Shown: positions 1 to 8,257 of the stretch, one piece after another
Numbering within the stretch: the stretch's first letter is position 1
Layout: every line of letters starts with the position of its first letter
Source: Bacteroidales bacterium
GTDB lineage: Bacteria; Bacteroidota; Bacteroidia; Bacteroidales; VadinHA17
NCBI GenBank assembly: GCA_024763075.1
Contig: JANTGF010000032.1
Location: 1 to 44,105, forward strand
DNA length: 44,105 nucleotides
Direction: 5' to 3'
Position numbers and translations under genes: made by a program
Notes under the pieces: model-generated
Database searches by the model: none
The model's input: the letters and a program-made list of their open reading frames with translations, nothing else
Told to the model about the DNA's origin: nothing

Positions 1-683
1 GCATCCTGCGATCCGGAAACATCTTTCTGACTGGGAGGGTTATCATAGCGGAATAATTGTCTGGCCAGTTTCTCAGGTTTACCAATAGGAATTCCCATTG
101 GCCACATTTCAACGGCATGTTTTCTTGTACTGGTTGCCATTCCGCTCCTTTCAAAAAACTCCACCGTAGGTTCAAGTGAAGCAACAATTGCCGAACCATC
201 ATGGTATTTTGAAACATAGGGCTGATCTATCCATGTACCGGCAAGGTCAACCCTGTATGGTAAAGGGCTCACCGTCCGTAGGCTTGTGGTAGAGCGGGGA
301 GGAAGTCCGCTATGGGGTATCCGGTTAAGAACAATATAATCGATTCCTCTTTCATTGCAAAGCTCATACTTCTCAGCGGTATGACCGTCTTCATTTACCA
401 AAAAAATATCAGGTTTTACTTCGTCCAAAGTAGGAATGAAATCAAGAATACCCGATCCTGAATTTATTATACATTTTTTTACACTTTTCAGATTTTCAAG
501 CATATACTTCCGCTCCTGCTCGGAATTAATGGTTTCTCGTCCTTTTAACTCAGCAATCGTTTTGTCCGAACCCAGAGCAACATAGACATCACCATACCCG
601 GCCGCCTCATTTAAAAATGCGATATGACCACTGTGCATCATATCAAAACAACCGGAAACAAAGACTTTTTTTGGTTTATTCAT
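1..683 (-). CDS. Nucleotidylyltransferase-like protein (cytidylyltransferase fold), C-terminus cut by window edge
   Basis: An open frame runs from ATG at 683 leftwards to the window edge, giving 227 codons and no stop. The N-terminus reads VFVSGCFDMMHSGH, the nucleotide-binding HxGH-type motif of the cytidylyltransferase/adenylyltransferase superfamily, followed by a FLNEAAGYGD helix and VYVALGSDKT. After about residue 140 comes a second segment, with RVDLAGTWIDQP near residue 155, that resembles the start of a GHMP-kinase-like fold. This suggests a two-domain protein that activates a phosphorylated small molecule, possibly a sugar, but the substrate cannot be read. The gene continues outside the window. 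No consensus promoter is seen in the 113-bp gap to the next gene, which is on the same strand upstream. The nucleotidylyltransferase fold is confident; the second domain is a tentative reading. Confidence 0.8.
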   Translation of the reverse strand, partial: MNKPKKVFVSGCFDMMHSGHIAFLNEAAGYGDVYVALGSDKTIAELKGRETINSEQERKYMLENLKSVKKCIINSGSGILDFIPTLDEVKPDIFLVNEDGHTAEKYELCNERGIDYIVLNRIPHSGLPPRSTTSLRTVSPLPYRVDLAGTWIDQPYVSKYHDGSAIVASLEPTVEFFERSGMATSTRKHAVEMWPMGIPIGKPEKLARQLFRYDNPPSQKDVSGSQD

Positions 684-796
684 CGTAAAATCAATAAATT
701 TTGACTTTAAATTTAAGTTAATTTTTAAAACAGGATATCATTCTCTTTCCGAAATTTTAAAATAATTCCGGAACTTAAGAAAATTTGAAAAATATT

Positions 797-1861
797 TTAT
801 CTGAAACTTGCTCCTAATCCACAGGTTAGTACAGAATATTTTGCGTAAGTATAATCAACATGAATGGTCAATCCACCTACGTTTAATTTAGCACCAATTG
901 TAGTTCTTAATCCACTGATATTCTGTATTTCAATATCCGGAATGCGAATCACATCTTCATCCCTGACAACCGGGCCATCCGGGTTAAGCAAAGGATCATA
1001 AGCGGGTACAGGAATATTGGCATCAATTCTGCTTTTTGTGCGGGATTTACTGTAACCCATACTTCCATAAACGTTGATCACCGGAAAAGCGGTGGAAGCG
1101 ATCAAACTCACATTATAGCCTTCCGTAATAGTTTTGATTGCCTGGTTTTCAAAATCTTCCGGGATGTAATTTGTTAAATAATCGTAAGTAACCGGAAGTG
1201 CAGAAATACCAACTTCACTGGAGATCCGTGTATAGCCGCCAAATACAGAAATATCTACCGGCGCCTTTTTTACTCCGGGAATATACTGGGCAATGCTATG
1301 TTTCAAACCAACCCCCCATAAAGAAAATTGGGATCTTGTATGAGGTATTTTTATTATCGGTAAAAATCTCACTACCACCTCTGTACCCAATGGAAGACCT
1401 ATCCCTGCCTGTATCATAGGAGCCGGAAAATAAGGAAAACCTGTTCCCTCCGGAGATTCAAATTCTGTTAGTGTAACTCCATTGGTTTCATACCTTAGCA
1501 TCGGGCCGGGTTCACCTTTTCCTGCAATAGTCGGAGCCAAAGTACCTTCGCCAACAACTGACAGGTTCTCAAAATTAAGCTCAGCTAAATCGAACACCCG
1601 ATGTTCCTCAGGAATAATTGTTACACTGGTTGTAAAAGTAAGGTCAAATCCACCAAACTGATGCGGTTTTGCAGTATTGTACCACCCTCCGTTCAAATCC
1701 GTACCAAACGCATCCACCCAGGGCGTAACATACGGAACAAAGATTTCCATCCCATCCTCAATACCTGCACTAAACATATCAAAATCAAATGACTGGGAAT
1801 ATGAGAATAAAGTCATCTGAAAAACGATGACTCCCAGAAAAAGGTTTTTAACTTTTTTCAT
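797..1861 (-). CDS. DUF6588-like exported protein, probable outer-membrane barrel
   Basis: I start the gene at the internal ATG at 1861, because MKKVKNLFLGVIVF followed by SYSQS is a good signal peptide while the longer frame adds a non-signal 20-residue extension. The mature protein of about 330 residues has an N-terminal block (SAGIEDGMEIFVPYVTPW, then NGGWYNTAKPHQ, then GGFDLTFT) that I recognise from the Bacteroidota DUF6588 family. The rest is rich in alternating strands and ends in a short hydrophobic strand with terminal Phe-Arg, as outer-membrane barrels often do. Function is unknown. It stands alone between divergent rarA and the nucleotidylyltransferase gene. The family assignment is from memory of the motif, so moderately sure. 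Confidence 0.7.
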   Translation of the reverse strand: MKKVKNLFLGVIVFQMTLFSYSQSFDFDMFSAGIEDGMEIFVPYVTPWVDAFGTDLNGGWYNTAKPHQFGGFDLTFTTSVTIIPEEHRVFDLAELNFENLSVVGEGTLAPTIAGKGEPGPMLRYETNGVTLTEFESPEGTGFPYFPAPMIQAGIGLPLGTEVVVRFLPIIKIPHTRSQFSLWGVGLKHSIAQYIPGVKKAPVDISVFGGYTRISSEVGISALPVTYDYLTNYIPEDFENQAIKTITEGYNVSLIASTAFPVINVYGSMGYSKSRTKSRIDANIPVPAYDPLLNPDGPVVRDEDVIRIPDIEIQNISGLRTTIGAKLNVGGLTIHVDYTYAKYSVLTCGLGASFR

Positions 1862-2001
1862 AATGAATCGGTTTAATTCGAAAAAAAATATTAATCCATA
1901 GGTCAAGTTACCAGAATACACTGAAACCGGTAATTTACATTATAAATTATATACGTTTTTACACTGTAAAGGTTTTGAGGCACCAATTCTCTTATTAATT
2001 T

Positions 2002-2009
2002 TATCTTTG
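2002..2009 (+). promoter_or_regulatory. Bacteroidota -7 box (TATCTTTG) upstream of rarA
   Basis: TATCTTTG matches the TAnnTTTG consensus and lies 22 bp before the rarA ATG. A TTTG at 1974-1977 could be the -33 element, but its spacing of 24 nt is longer than usual. Confidence 0.5.
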
Positions 2010-2031
2010 TACTTAAAATCAAATTCCCGTT

Positions 2032-3324
2032 ATGGTACCCAATATTCCCCTTGCTGAACGAATGCGCCCCAAAACCCTGGATGAATACATTGGGCAGAAG
2101 CACCTGGTGGGGGAAAAATCAATTTTACGAAACATCATTGAATCAGGAAATATTCCATCCTTTATCTTATGGGGCCCTCCAGGAGTCGGGAAAACCACCC
2201 TGGCCAAAATCATTGCACAACAGCAAAACCGGCCCTTTTATAGCTTAAGTGCTGTACACTCCGGGGTAAAAGATGTTCGGGAAACCATAGAAAAAGCAAA
2301 GAAACAAGCCTTTTTTGATCGCCCGAATCCCATCCTTTTTATTGATGAAATTCACAGGTTTAGCAAATCACAACAGGACTCACTTCTAGGGGCGGTTGAA
2401 CAGGGGATCATTACTTTAATCGGAGCAACTACGGAGAATCCTTCCTTTGAGGTCATCTCCCCTCTGTTATCCAGGTGTCAGGTTTATGTATTAAAACCAT
2501 TGGATGTACCGGAACTGGAGTCCCTGATAGAAACTGCCCTGAACAAAGACAGCTATTTGAAGAAAATTCCGGTTAAGATAAAAGAAAAAGAAGCCATTCT
2601 TCAGTTTTCCGGAGGAGATGCCCGTAAATTGTACAATATCCTTGAATTGGTTGTTTATGCTGAATTTGATAAGAATCATCCAAAGAAAAAAATCGTTCTT
2701 TCAAATGAAATGGTAAAATCCAGAATTCAGGAGAACTTTGCATTATATGATAAAAACGGGGAGCAACATTACGATATCATTTCTGCTTTTATCAAATCGA
2801 TCCGGGGAAGTGACCCGAATGCTGCTGTTTACTGGCTGGCCCGGATGGTTGAAGGAGGAGAAGATATTGAGTTTATTGCCCGGCGGTTGGTAATCCTTGC
2901 CAGTGAGGACATTGGTTTAGCCAATCCGAATGCACTTTTACTGGCAACCAATTGTTTTCAGGCAGTAAAAATGATCGGATGGCCGGAATCCAGAATCATC
3001 TTATCGGAAACAGCTATTTATCTTGCAAATTCACCAAAAAGCAATACAGCTTATATGGCCATTAAAGAGGCACAGGAATTTGTAAAGAAAACAGGTAATC
3101 TGCCGGTACCCCTGAACTTGCGGAATGCTCCAACAAAGCTTATGGAAGAATTGGATTACGGGAGAAATTATAAATATGCACATAATTACAAAAATGGATT
3201 TACAGATCAGGAATTCCTTCCTGAAAAAGCTTCGGGAACTGCTTTTTATAAACCAGGAAGTAACCCAAGAGAACAAGATATGCTGACCAGGTTAAGAAGA
3301 TTATGGAAAAAATACGGTTATTAG
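2032..3324 (+). CDS. rarA: Replication-associated recombination protein A (RarA/MgsA AAA+ ATPase)
   Basis: A 430-residue AAA+ ATPase of the RarA/MgsA/WRNIP1 family, which acts at stalled replication forks together with single-strand binding protein. The N-terminus has the family phrase LAERMRPKTLDEYIGQ. Walker A is GPPGVGKT (48-55), Walker B ILFIDEIH (101-108), sensor 1 GATTENPSFE (131-140), and the arginine finger lies in LLSRCQ (about 145-150). The C-terminal half carries the conserved RGSDPNAAVYWLARM and SEDIGLANP blocks of the tetramerisation domain. Length is typical. The start is supported by the -7 box 22 bp upstream. The gene is followed by a MITE-like element with a terminator-like hairpin. 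Confidence 0.96.
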   Translation: MVPNIPLAERMRPKTLDEYIGQKHLVGEKSILRNIIESGNIPSFILWGPPGVGKTTLAKIIAQQQNRPFYSLSAVHSGVKDVRETIEKAKKQAFFDRPNPILFIDEIHRFSKSQQDSLLGAVEQGIITLIGATTENPSFEVISPLLSRCQVYVLKPLDVPELESLIETALNKDSYLKKIPVKIKEKEAILQFSGGDARKLYNILELVVYAEFDKNHPKKKIVLSNEMVKSRIQENFALYDKNGEQHYDIISAFIKSIRGSDPNAAVYWLARMVEGGEDIEFIARRLVILASEDIGLANPNALLLATNCFQAVKMIGWPESRIILSETAIYLANSPKSNTAYMAIKEAQEFVKKTGNLPVPLNLRNAPTKLMEELDYGRNYKYAHNYKNGFTDQEFLPEKASGTAFYKPGSNPREQDMLTRLRRLWKKYGY

Positions 3325-3349
3325 ATGCATTACTCACCAAACTAATTTA

Positions 3350-3556
3350 GGGTTTGCTGAAAAACACTTAAATTTCATATAATTAATTGGATAAAAGTGC
3401 GTATTTCATTTCAAATGTAAGGTTTATAGGTTTTTACTAAAAACCTTGCATTTTTTACTATTGTTAGCCCATAACACACCATCTACTTCATTGCTACGGC
3501 TCAGCTTCACCTTGCAGCTTTGTATATGGCATGTTCCGGACTTTTTCAACAAGCCC
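3350..3556. mobile_element. MITE-like 207-bp element with inverted ends and 7-bp target duplication
   Basis: The left end (3350-3364, GGGTTTGCTGAAAAA) and the inverted right end (complement of 3542-3556, GGGCTTGTTGAAAAA) match at 13 of 15 positions. Directly outside both ends is the same 7-bp sequence, TAATTTA (3343-3349 and 3557-3563), as expected for a target-site duplication. There is no room for a transposase, so this is a non-autonomous element or an internally deleted insertion sequence. The GGGnTTGnTGAAAAA end resembles ends of DDE-type insertion sequences, but I cannot name the family. The 373-bp gap between rarA and the next gene otherwise holds only the hairpin at 3414-3456, inside this element, and a promoter at 3662. 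Confidence 0.75.
3414..3456 (+). terminator. Terminator-like hairpin inside the MITE
   Basis: AATGTAAGGTTT (3414-3425) pairs with AAACCTTGCATT (3441-3452) over 12 bp with one T-G wobble and a 15-nt loop, and runs into a T-tract ending at 3456. It would stop transcription coming from rarA. An alternative shorter stem uses GGTTTTT at 3429-3435. Confidence 0.55.
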
Positions 3557-3661
3557 TAATTTAATGAAACTATTTTTGTTGAAAACATATAAAATTTCCA
3601 AATAAGTTTATTTTTACAAAATCCCGGCTTATTTTTATTTAGAACTTTTATAAATAATGAC

Positions 3662-3669
3662 TATATTTG
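3662..3669 (+). promoter_or_regulatory. Bacteroidota -7 box (TATATTTG) for the PCD-like/MEMO1 pair
   Basis: TATATTTG matches TAnnTTTG and lies 28 bp before the ATG at 3698. No clear TTTG -33 element is visible at the usual distance. Confidence 0.5.
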
Positions 3670-3697
3670 TTCAATCATTCATGTTAAATATTTTGTT

Positions 3698-3940
3698 ATG
3701 AACAATAAGGACTGGAAAGTGACCGGGAATGCCATGACTAAGGATTTTGAGTTTAAAAATTCAAAACTTGCCATGAATTTTATGAATGAAATTACAAAAC
3801 TCGCTGACGAATATAAACGCAGCCCTGACATTCACTTTCATTCAAAAAAATCGGTAAGTGTAAAAATTATCAACGAAGGGCAGGATTCTATTTCAGAAGA
3901 TGATATCAAGCTGGCAAATCTGATGAATCAGCTTGGATAG
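3698..3940 (+). CDS. Small pterin-4a-carbinolamine dehydratase-fold protein without catalytic histidines
   Basis: This 80-residue protein follows the layout of pterin-4a-carbinolamine dehydratase (PCD/DCoH, PhhB): W6, the DFEFKN strand (16-21), the AMNFMNEITKLADEY helix (25-39), an SPD turn and the final SEDDIKLANLMNQL helix. The family's catalytic His-His-Pro appears as Arg41-Ser42-Pro43, and the later catalytic His in the central strand seems replaced by Ser in SVSVKI. It is also slightly short for the family (usually about 95-110). It is therefore unlikely to dehydrate carbinolamine and may have a binding or regulatory role; this is inference. It starts 28 bp after a -7 box and is followed 51 bp later by the MEMO1-like lipoprotein, probably in one transcript. 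Confidence 0.75.
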   Translation: MNNKDWKVTGNAMTKDFEFKNSKLAMNFMNEITKLADEYKRSPDIHFHSKKSVSVKIINEGQDSISEDDIKLANLMNQLG

Positions 3941-3991
3941 TCCCAGGTGTTTTTGATTATTGATTTGTGTTTCATTGGTTTATTTAAAAAA

Positions 3992-5116
3992 ATGAAAGCC
4001 ACTGTTTTTTCTTTACCGTTACTTTTCCTGCTGTTTGCAGCCTGTACAAACAGGCCGCATTCTTCCAACAGAGAGGTCTCTTCATCCGATGCATATACAA
4101 GAAATGTTGTAGATACGATTGGGTTCGCACAATATGCCTGGCAAATGGATAGTGTCGTTGCCCGGATATACCGGTTTCAAAAAGATTCTGTCAAGTCCAT
4201 CCGAAGAGGTACTCCTCCCTGGAAAGTCTGTATATCACCTCACGATGATTACACTTATGTTGGTTATCCATACATCAATGCTCTTTCAAATATAAAAGCA
4301 CAAACGGTAATTCTTTTTGGAGTAGCACACAAAGCCTGGAGATTTGGATTGGAGAACAAAATAATTTTTGACCGTTTTCAATACTGGAAAGGCCCATACG
4401 GAAAAGTGAAAGTATCAGGTCTGCGGGATAAGATTATGGATGAACTCAATCCAGTTCTTTATGAGGTACATGATTCCATGCAAATTATAGAACACAGCCT
4501 TGAAGCGCTGATCCCGTTTTTACAATATTTTATTCCGGATATTAATATTGTTCCAATCCTTGTACCCTATATGGAATACAGTAAAATTGAAGAAACAGGC
4601 GCAGCTCTGGCAGATGTTCTTTACAAAATAATGACAAGAGATTCACTGGTATGGGGAGAAGATATTGCACTGGTTATTTCCTCAGATGCTGTTCATTATG
4701 GTGATGAGGGCTGGGGTGGTAAGAATTTTGCACGTTTCGGGACTGACAGTGTGGGTACTGCAAAAGCGGTAAGTTATGAGTATAAAATAATTGATGACTG
4801 TCTGTCCGGTAACCTGGATCTAAAAAGAATCAAAAAATTTACTGCTTATACCGTAAAACCGACTAACTACAAAGAGTATAAATGGACCTGGTGTGGCCGC
4901 TACTCGGTACCTTTTGGGCTTGCAACCGCATATTTTTTACAAAAGAAATATACAAATGACCCGCTTAAAGGTTTTCTCATGAATTACGCAAACAGCATTG
5001 ACCATCCGCCCCTTCCTGTAAATGACCTGGGTATGGGAGTAACTGCACCTGCAAATCAACATCACTGGGTTGGATATGCAGCTCTGGGTTATTATTCCAA
5101 AACTTTAGACGAGTAG
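3992..5116 (+). CDS. MEMO1-family (AmmeMemoRadiSam protein B) lipoprotein
   Basis: I choose ATG 3992, since the upstream 15 codons precede a clean lipoprotein signal (MKATVFSLPLLFLLFAAC, lipidated Cys18). The 374-residue protein belongs to the MEMO1 family. The residues corresponding to the human MEMO1 metal site are all visible: H84 (ISPHDDY), H113 (GVAHKA), D232 and H235 (SSDAVH) and C301 (WCGRYSVP). The EHSLEALIPF block (167-176) is also typical. Family members bind iron or copper, but their bacterial role is not settled. Most bacterial members are thought of as cytosolic; here the protein should be anchored in the envelope. The radical SAM and AMMECR1 partners are not in the window. It converges with yihY, with only 13 bp between stops. 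Confidence 0.87.
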   Translation: MKATVFSLPLLFLLFAACTNRPHSSNREVSSSDAYTRNVVDTIGFAQYAWQMDSVVARIYRFQKDSVKSIRRGTPPWKVCISPHDDYTYVGYPYINALSNIKAQTVILFGVAHKAWRFGLENKIIFDRFQYWKGPYGKVKVSGLRDKIMDELNPVLYEVHDSMQIIEHSLEALIPFLQYFIPDINIVPILVPYMEYSKIEETGAALADVLYKIMTRDSLVWGEDIALVISSDAVHYGDEGWGGKNFARFGTDSVGTAKAVSYEYKIIDDCLSGNLDLKRIKKFTAYTVKPTNYKEYKWTWCGRYSVPFGLATAYFLQKKYTNDPLKGFLMNYANSIDHPPLPVNDLGMGVTAPANQHHWVGYAALGYYSKTLDE

Positions 5117-5129
5117 TCTTTCCCAGCTG

Positions 5130-6458
5130 CTATATATCTTTAATTAACAAGTTTTTGTCAGAATTCTCAAGTAATTCCTGAGCATCTTCCATCATCTTTA
5201 TGATTCGTTTGTATTCTTTACTTTTCAAGGGTTGAATATGATGACTTCCAAGGTCTTCCAGCTTGTACTTTATTAAACCAAAAGTAATTTTATGAATATC
5301 AATAGCAGGTTGATAAGCACGCTCTTTTTCATCTTCTGATAAAAGTTCAGAAAATATCTTTACATTAACAAGACTATCCACAATTTCCCTGACCAGGCGC
5401 ACAGGAATTTTTAATTTTTGGGAAATTTCGGTAGAAGTCATAGGTTCTTTTCCCTCTTCAAAATTCTTAACAACAAGATTTGCAACCAGAAAAGTCAGAA
5501 TTTTCTTCAACTTTGGACTTAATAAGAGAGAATCAGACTCATACTCATATAAATTCACATTCTGATTTGCAAAAGAAATTTCAGCCCCCAGTAGAACAAT
5601 CAGCCAGCTTAACTGCATCCAGATAATAAACAGGGGAAGGGCAGCCAAACTTCCATAAACTGCACCGTATTTGCTTACTCCGATCTGAAAATAAATATAA
5701 CCCCATTGCGTCAACTGAAAAAGGGTTCCGGCAATCAGTCCTGCAATAAAAGCAGATTTAAAATGCACCTTAGTATTGGGCATCACCATATAAATAAAAG
5801 CAAATAAAAACCAAACAATTACAAATGGCAGGGAGCCGACAATGAAATTCAAATGTCCAAGTATAGGATAAGCGTCACTAACCCTGGCAAATGCACCTGA
5901 AATAGAAACAGTTAATGTACTTGCCAGGACCATAAAAACGGGAGCTACCAGAATTACTGTCAAATAATCGGTAAACTTCCTTACATAAGAGCGTGGCTTT
6001 TTAATTTGCCAGATACGATTAAAAGCACTCTCAATGTTTCCCAGTACCTGAATTACCGACCAAATCAGTATTACAATACCAATACCTGCCAGATAGCCAC
6101 TTTTGGTATTCTCCAGAAAATTATTTGCATACTCAATGATCCAGTTCAACACCTCTTCCTGCCCCTGAAAGCTATGAATTAACTCCTGTTGAATAAGGGT
6201 TTTAATACTAAAACCTTTGGCAATTGCAAAAATTAGTGATACAACAGGTACTACTGAGAGTAAGGTATATAATGTGAGAGCAGATGCCCTCAACTGTATC
6301 CTGTCTCTTGAAAAACCCTTGATAGCGAGGATGAAAATTTTTATTTGCCGGATAAGAAAAGACTTTGTTTTCGACAACTCTTCATGTTCAATTACCCAGA
6401 TTTCCTCTGTGAAGTAATGAATATACTCTTTAACCCGTTCCAGAATTTTATTCTTCAT
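5130..6458 (-). CDS. YihY/virulence factor BrkB family membrane protein
   Basis: A 442-residue inner-membrane protein of the YihY/BrkB family, formerly mistaken for RNase BN. The membrane half has the family hallmarks: RASALTLYTLLSVVPVVSLIFAIAKGF near 60-85, NIESAFNRIWQIKKPRS near 132-148, and FQLTQWGYIYFQIGVSKYGAVYGSLAALP near 250-280. About six membrane segments are visible up to residue 295. The C-terminal third is soluble and contains a winged-helix-like stretch (TSTEISQKLKIPVRLVREIVDSL), a common extension in this family. Function is unknown. A very good promoter lies at 6494-6523, shared in a divergent region with the hydrolase operon. Confidence 0.9.
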   Translation of the reverse strand: MKNKILERVKEYIHYFTEEIWVIEHEELSKTKSFLIRQIKIFILAIKGFSRDRIQLRASALTLYTLLSVVPVVSLIFAIAKGFSIKTLIQQELIHSFQGQEEVLNWIIEYANNFLENTKSGYLAGIGIVILIWSVIQVLGNIESAFNRIWQIKKPRSYVRKFTDYLTVILVAPVFMVLASTLTVSISGAFARVSDAYPILGHLNFIVGSLPFVIVWFLFAFIYMVMPNTKVHFKSAFIAGLIAGTLFQLTQWGYIYFQIGVSKYGAVYGSLAALPLFIIWMQLSWLIVLLGAEISFANQNVNLYEYESDSLLLSPKLKKILTFLVANLVVKNFEEGKEPMTSTEISQKLKIPVRLVREIVDSLVNVKIFSELLSEDEKERAYQPAIDIHKITFGLIKYKLEDLGSHHIQPLKSKEYKRIIKMMEDAQELLENSDKNLLIKDI

Positions 6459-6493
6459 AACTGAGATTACAATACCCTCTGTAAATGTATCTG

Positions 6494-6523
6494 CAAAGAT
6501 AAGCTAAATCATTGAAACTCAAA
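6494..6523 (-). promoter_or_regulatory. Consensus Bacteroidota promoter for the yihY-like gene
   Basis: On the minus strand TTTG (6520-6523) is followed after 18 nt by TATCTTTG (6494-6501), matching both consensus elements. The ATG lies about 35 bp downstream. Confidence 0.7.
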
Positions 6524-6551
6524 TTTCACCCTGAAATCACAATAATATTAT

Positions 6552-6559
6552 TACTTTTG
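6552..6559 (+). promoter_or_regulatory. -7 box (TACTTTTG) for the hydrolase operon
   Basis: TACTTTTG fits TAnnTTTG and lies 19 bp before the ATG at 6579. Only a weak CTG is found at the -33 position, so the leader would be very short. Confidence 0.5.
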
Positions 6560-6578
6560 GTCTCAAATCGAAATTTTT

Positions 6579-7565
6579 ATGAGTTACAGTACGTCTACAT
6601 TTATAGTAAGTGATGGCCTTAATATTTATTTACACAAATGGCTGCCCGAAAATGAAAATCCAACAAAATTACTGTTTCTGGTTCATGGTTCTGTAGAGCA
6701 TGCCAGAAGATATGATGGATTCGCAAGAATATTAAATGAACAGGGCTTTGTGGTCATAGCACCTGACCATCGCGGGCATGGACTCACTGCAAAGGAAAGT
6801 GGAGTTTTTTCACATTTTGGTGACAAGAATGGGTTTTTAAGGGCTGTACAGGACCTGGAAGAAATTCTCGATTATATTAAAACAGAATATCCCACCCTTC
6901 CCCGAGGAGTTTTCGGACATAGTCTGGGATCCTTTTTGACCCGGAAACTCATTTCAGTAAGAGGCGATGAATTTAAAACTGCCATTATTTCCGGAACCAG
7001 TTGGGGGAATATAATTGAATTAAAAGGATTGATATTTCTTGTAGGAATATGGTCATTATTCACAAATAAAAATGTACAGAATCAGTCTTTTTCTAATTTT
7101 TACTGGGGTGGTTTAAATGCAAAAATAAAAAACAGAAAAGGTAAATTAGACTTTCTGAACAGGGATGAGAATGAGGTGAAAAAATATGAGGAGGATGAAT
7201 TGTGTGGCATTAACATTACCATGGAATTTGGAGTAATGATGGGAAGATCTATTCTTATGTTAAGAAAACCGGAGATTTATATTAATACTCCAAAGGATTT
7301 GAACATTTATCTTGCATCGGGTACAGACGACCCATTATCAAATAAGGGAAAAGACATTACCATAATTGCCGGGAAATACCGTAAGGCCGGAGTTAAAAAT
7401 GTTACAGTTAAATTATATCCGGGCGCCCGTCATGAGATCATCCATGAGATTAATAAGGAAGAAGTAATAAATGACATGGGGGACTGGTTAACTCAGCATC
7501 TAGATGATTCCTCAACCCAACATTTTCCTTCCTCACATGAGCAACAAAAAATTGCCATTCATTAA
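6579..7565 (+). CDS. Alpha/beta hydrolase, monoacylglycerol-lipase / S33 type
   Basis: This 328-residue protein has the cytosolic serine-hydrolase layout of bacterial monoacylglycerol lipases and lysophospholipases (Hydrolase_4). It shows LVHGSVEHARRY (34-45, oxyanion region), APDHRGHGLT (61-70), and the nucleophile elbow GHSLGS with Ser116. Asp251 lies in ASGTDDP and His285 in PGARHEI, completing the triad. The C-terminus has a polar 20-residue tail. There is no signal peptide. It is the first gene of a tight operon: its stop is 2 bp before the ComB-like start. Likely an esterase or lipase; substrate unknown. Confidence 0.9.
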   Translation: MSYSTSTFIVSDGLNIYLHKWLPENENPTKLLFLVHGSVEHARRYDGFARILNEQGFVVIAPDHRGHGLTAKESGVFSHFGDKNGFLRAVQDLEEILDYIKTEYPTLPRGVFGHSLGSFLTRKLISVRGDEFKTAIISGTSWGNIIELKGLIFLVGIWSLFTNKNVQNQSFSNFYWGGLNAKIKNRKGKLDFLNRDENEVKKYEEDELCGINITMEFGVMMGRSILMLRKPEIYINTPKDLNIYLASGTDDPLSNKGKDITIIAGKYRKAGVKNVTVKLYPGARHEIIHEINKEEVINDMGDWLTQHLDDSSTQHFPSSHEQQKIAIH

Positions 7566-7567
7566 AG

Positions 7568-8257
7568 ATGAACATTCAAATCTTAGAATTTGTTGAAGGT
7601 GCTGCACAAGCAAAAGGACTAACAGTAATCATTGATGTTTTCAGGGCTTTTTCGGTTGCATGTTATTTATTTGATAAAGGGGCAAAAAGTGTTTTACCTG
7701 TCGAAACAGTTTCTCAGGCTTTTCTGCTTAAAAAAACAAACCCCGGTTTTCTTTTGCTTGGTGAACGAAATACAAAAAAAGTAGAAGGATTCGATTTCGG
7801 GAATTCCCCCACTGAGATATTGCAGCACCATCTACAAGATAAAACCATCATCCAAACCACCAGTGCCGGAACACGGGGTTTAACAAAGGCTGTTCATGCT
7901 GATGAGATCATCACAGGAAGCTTTGTGAATATTGATTCCATTGTTAATTACATCCGGAAAAAGAACCCGCAGACTGTTTCATTAGTGGCAATGGGGTATA
8001 ACGGAGAATCCAGGACAGATGAAGACTTCCTATGTGCACAGTACATCAAAAACAGCCTCAACAATGAAGCTTCCGACTTTAAAATCATGAAAGAAAAGAT
8101 TCGCAACGGATCCGGCTCACGGTTTTTTCTGCCGGAAAATGCAAACCACTCCCCGACAAGTGATTTTGATTATTGTCTTGACCTGAACAGGTTTTCCTTT
8201 GTTTTAAAAGTACGAAAAGAAAAGGATCAGTTATCTTTACAGAAAATATTCATTTAA
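7568..8257 (+). CDS. 2-phosphosulfolactate phosphatase family protein (ComB-like)
   Basis: This 229-residue protein has the ComB family signature blocks: TVIIDVFRAFSVA (19-31, acidic D23), LLGERN (63-68), GFDFGNSPTE (74-83), TTSAGTRG (97-104) and a C-terminal acidic block GESRTDEDFLCAQ (146-158). ComB removes phosphate from 2-phosphosulfolactate in coenzyme M synthesis and in some sulfonate pathways, using magnesium. No other coenzyme M genes are here, so the substrate in this organism is open. The family usually has Asn where this protein has Ser-Ala (TTNGTRA versus TTSAGTRG), a small deviation. It lies 2 bp after the hydrolase and directly touches the PLP-enzyme gene. Confidence 0.85.
   Translation: MNIQILEFVEGAAQAKGLTVIIDVFRAFSVACYLFDKGAKSVLPVETVSQAFLLKKTNPGFLLLGERNTKKVEGFDFGNSPTEILQHHLQDKTIIQTTSAGTRGLTKAVHADEIITGSFVNIDSIVNYIRKKNPQTVSLVAMGYNGESRTDEDFLCAQYIKNSLNNEASDFKIMKEKIRNGSGSRFFLPENANHSPTSDFDYCLDLNRFSFVLKVRKEKDQLSLQKIFI

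Noticed and set aside
797-1921. Longer start for the DUF6588-like protein at 1921
   Set aside because: The 20 extra residues precede a complete signal peptide at ATG 1861 and are not signal-like.
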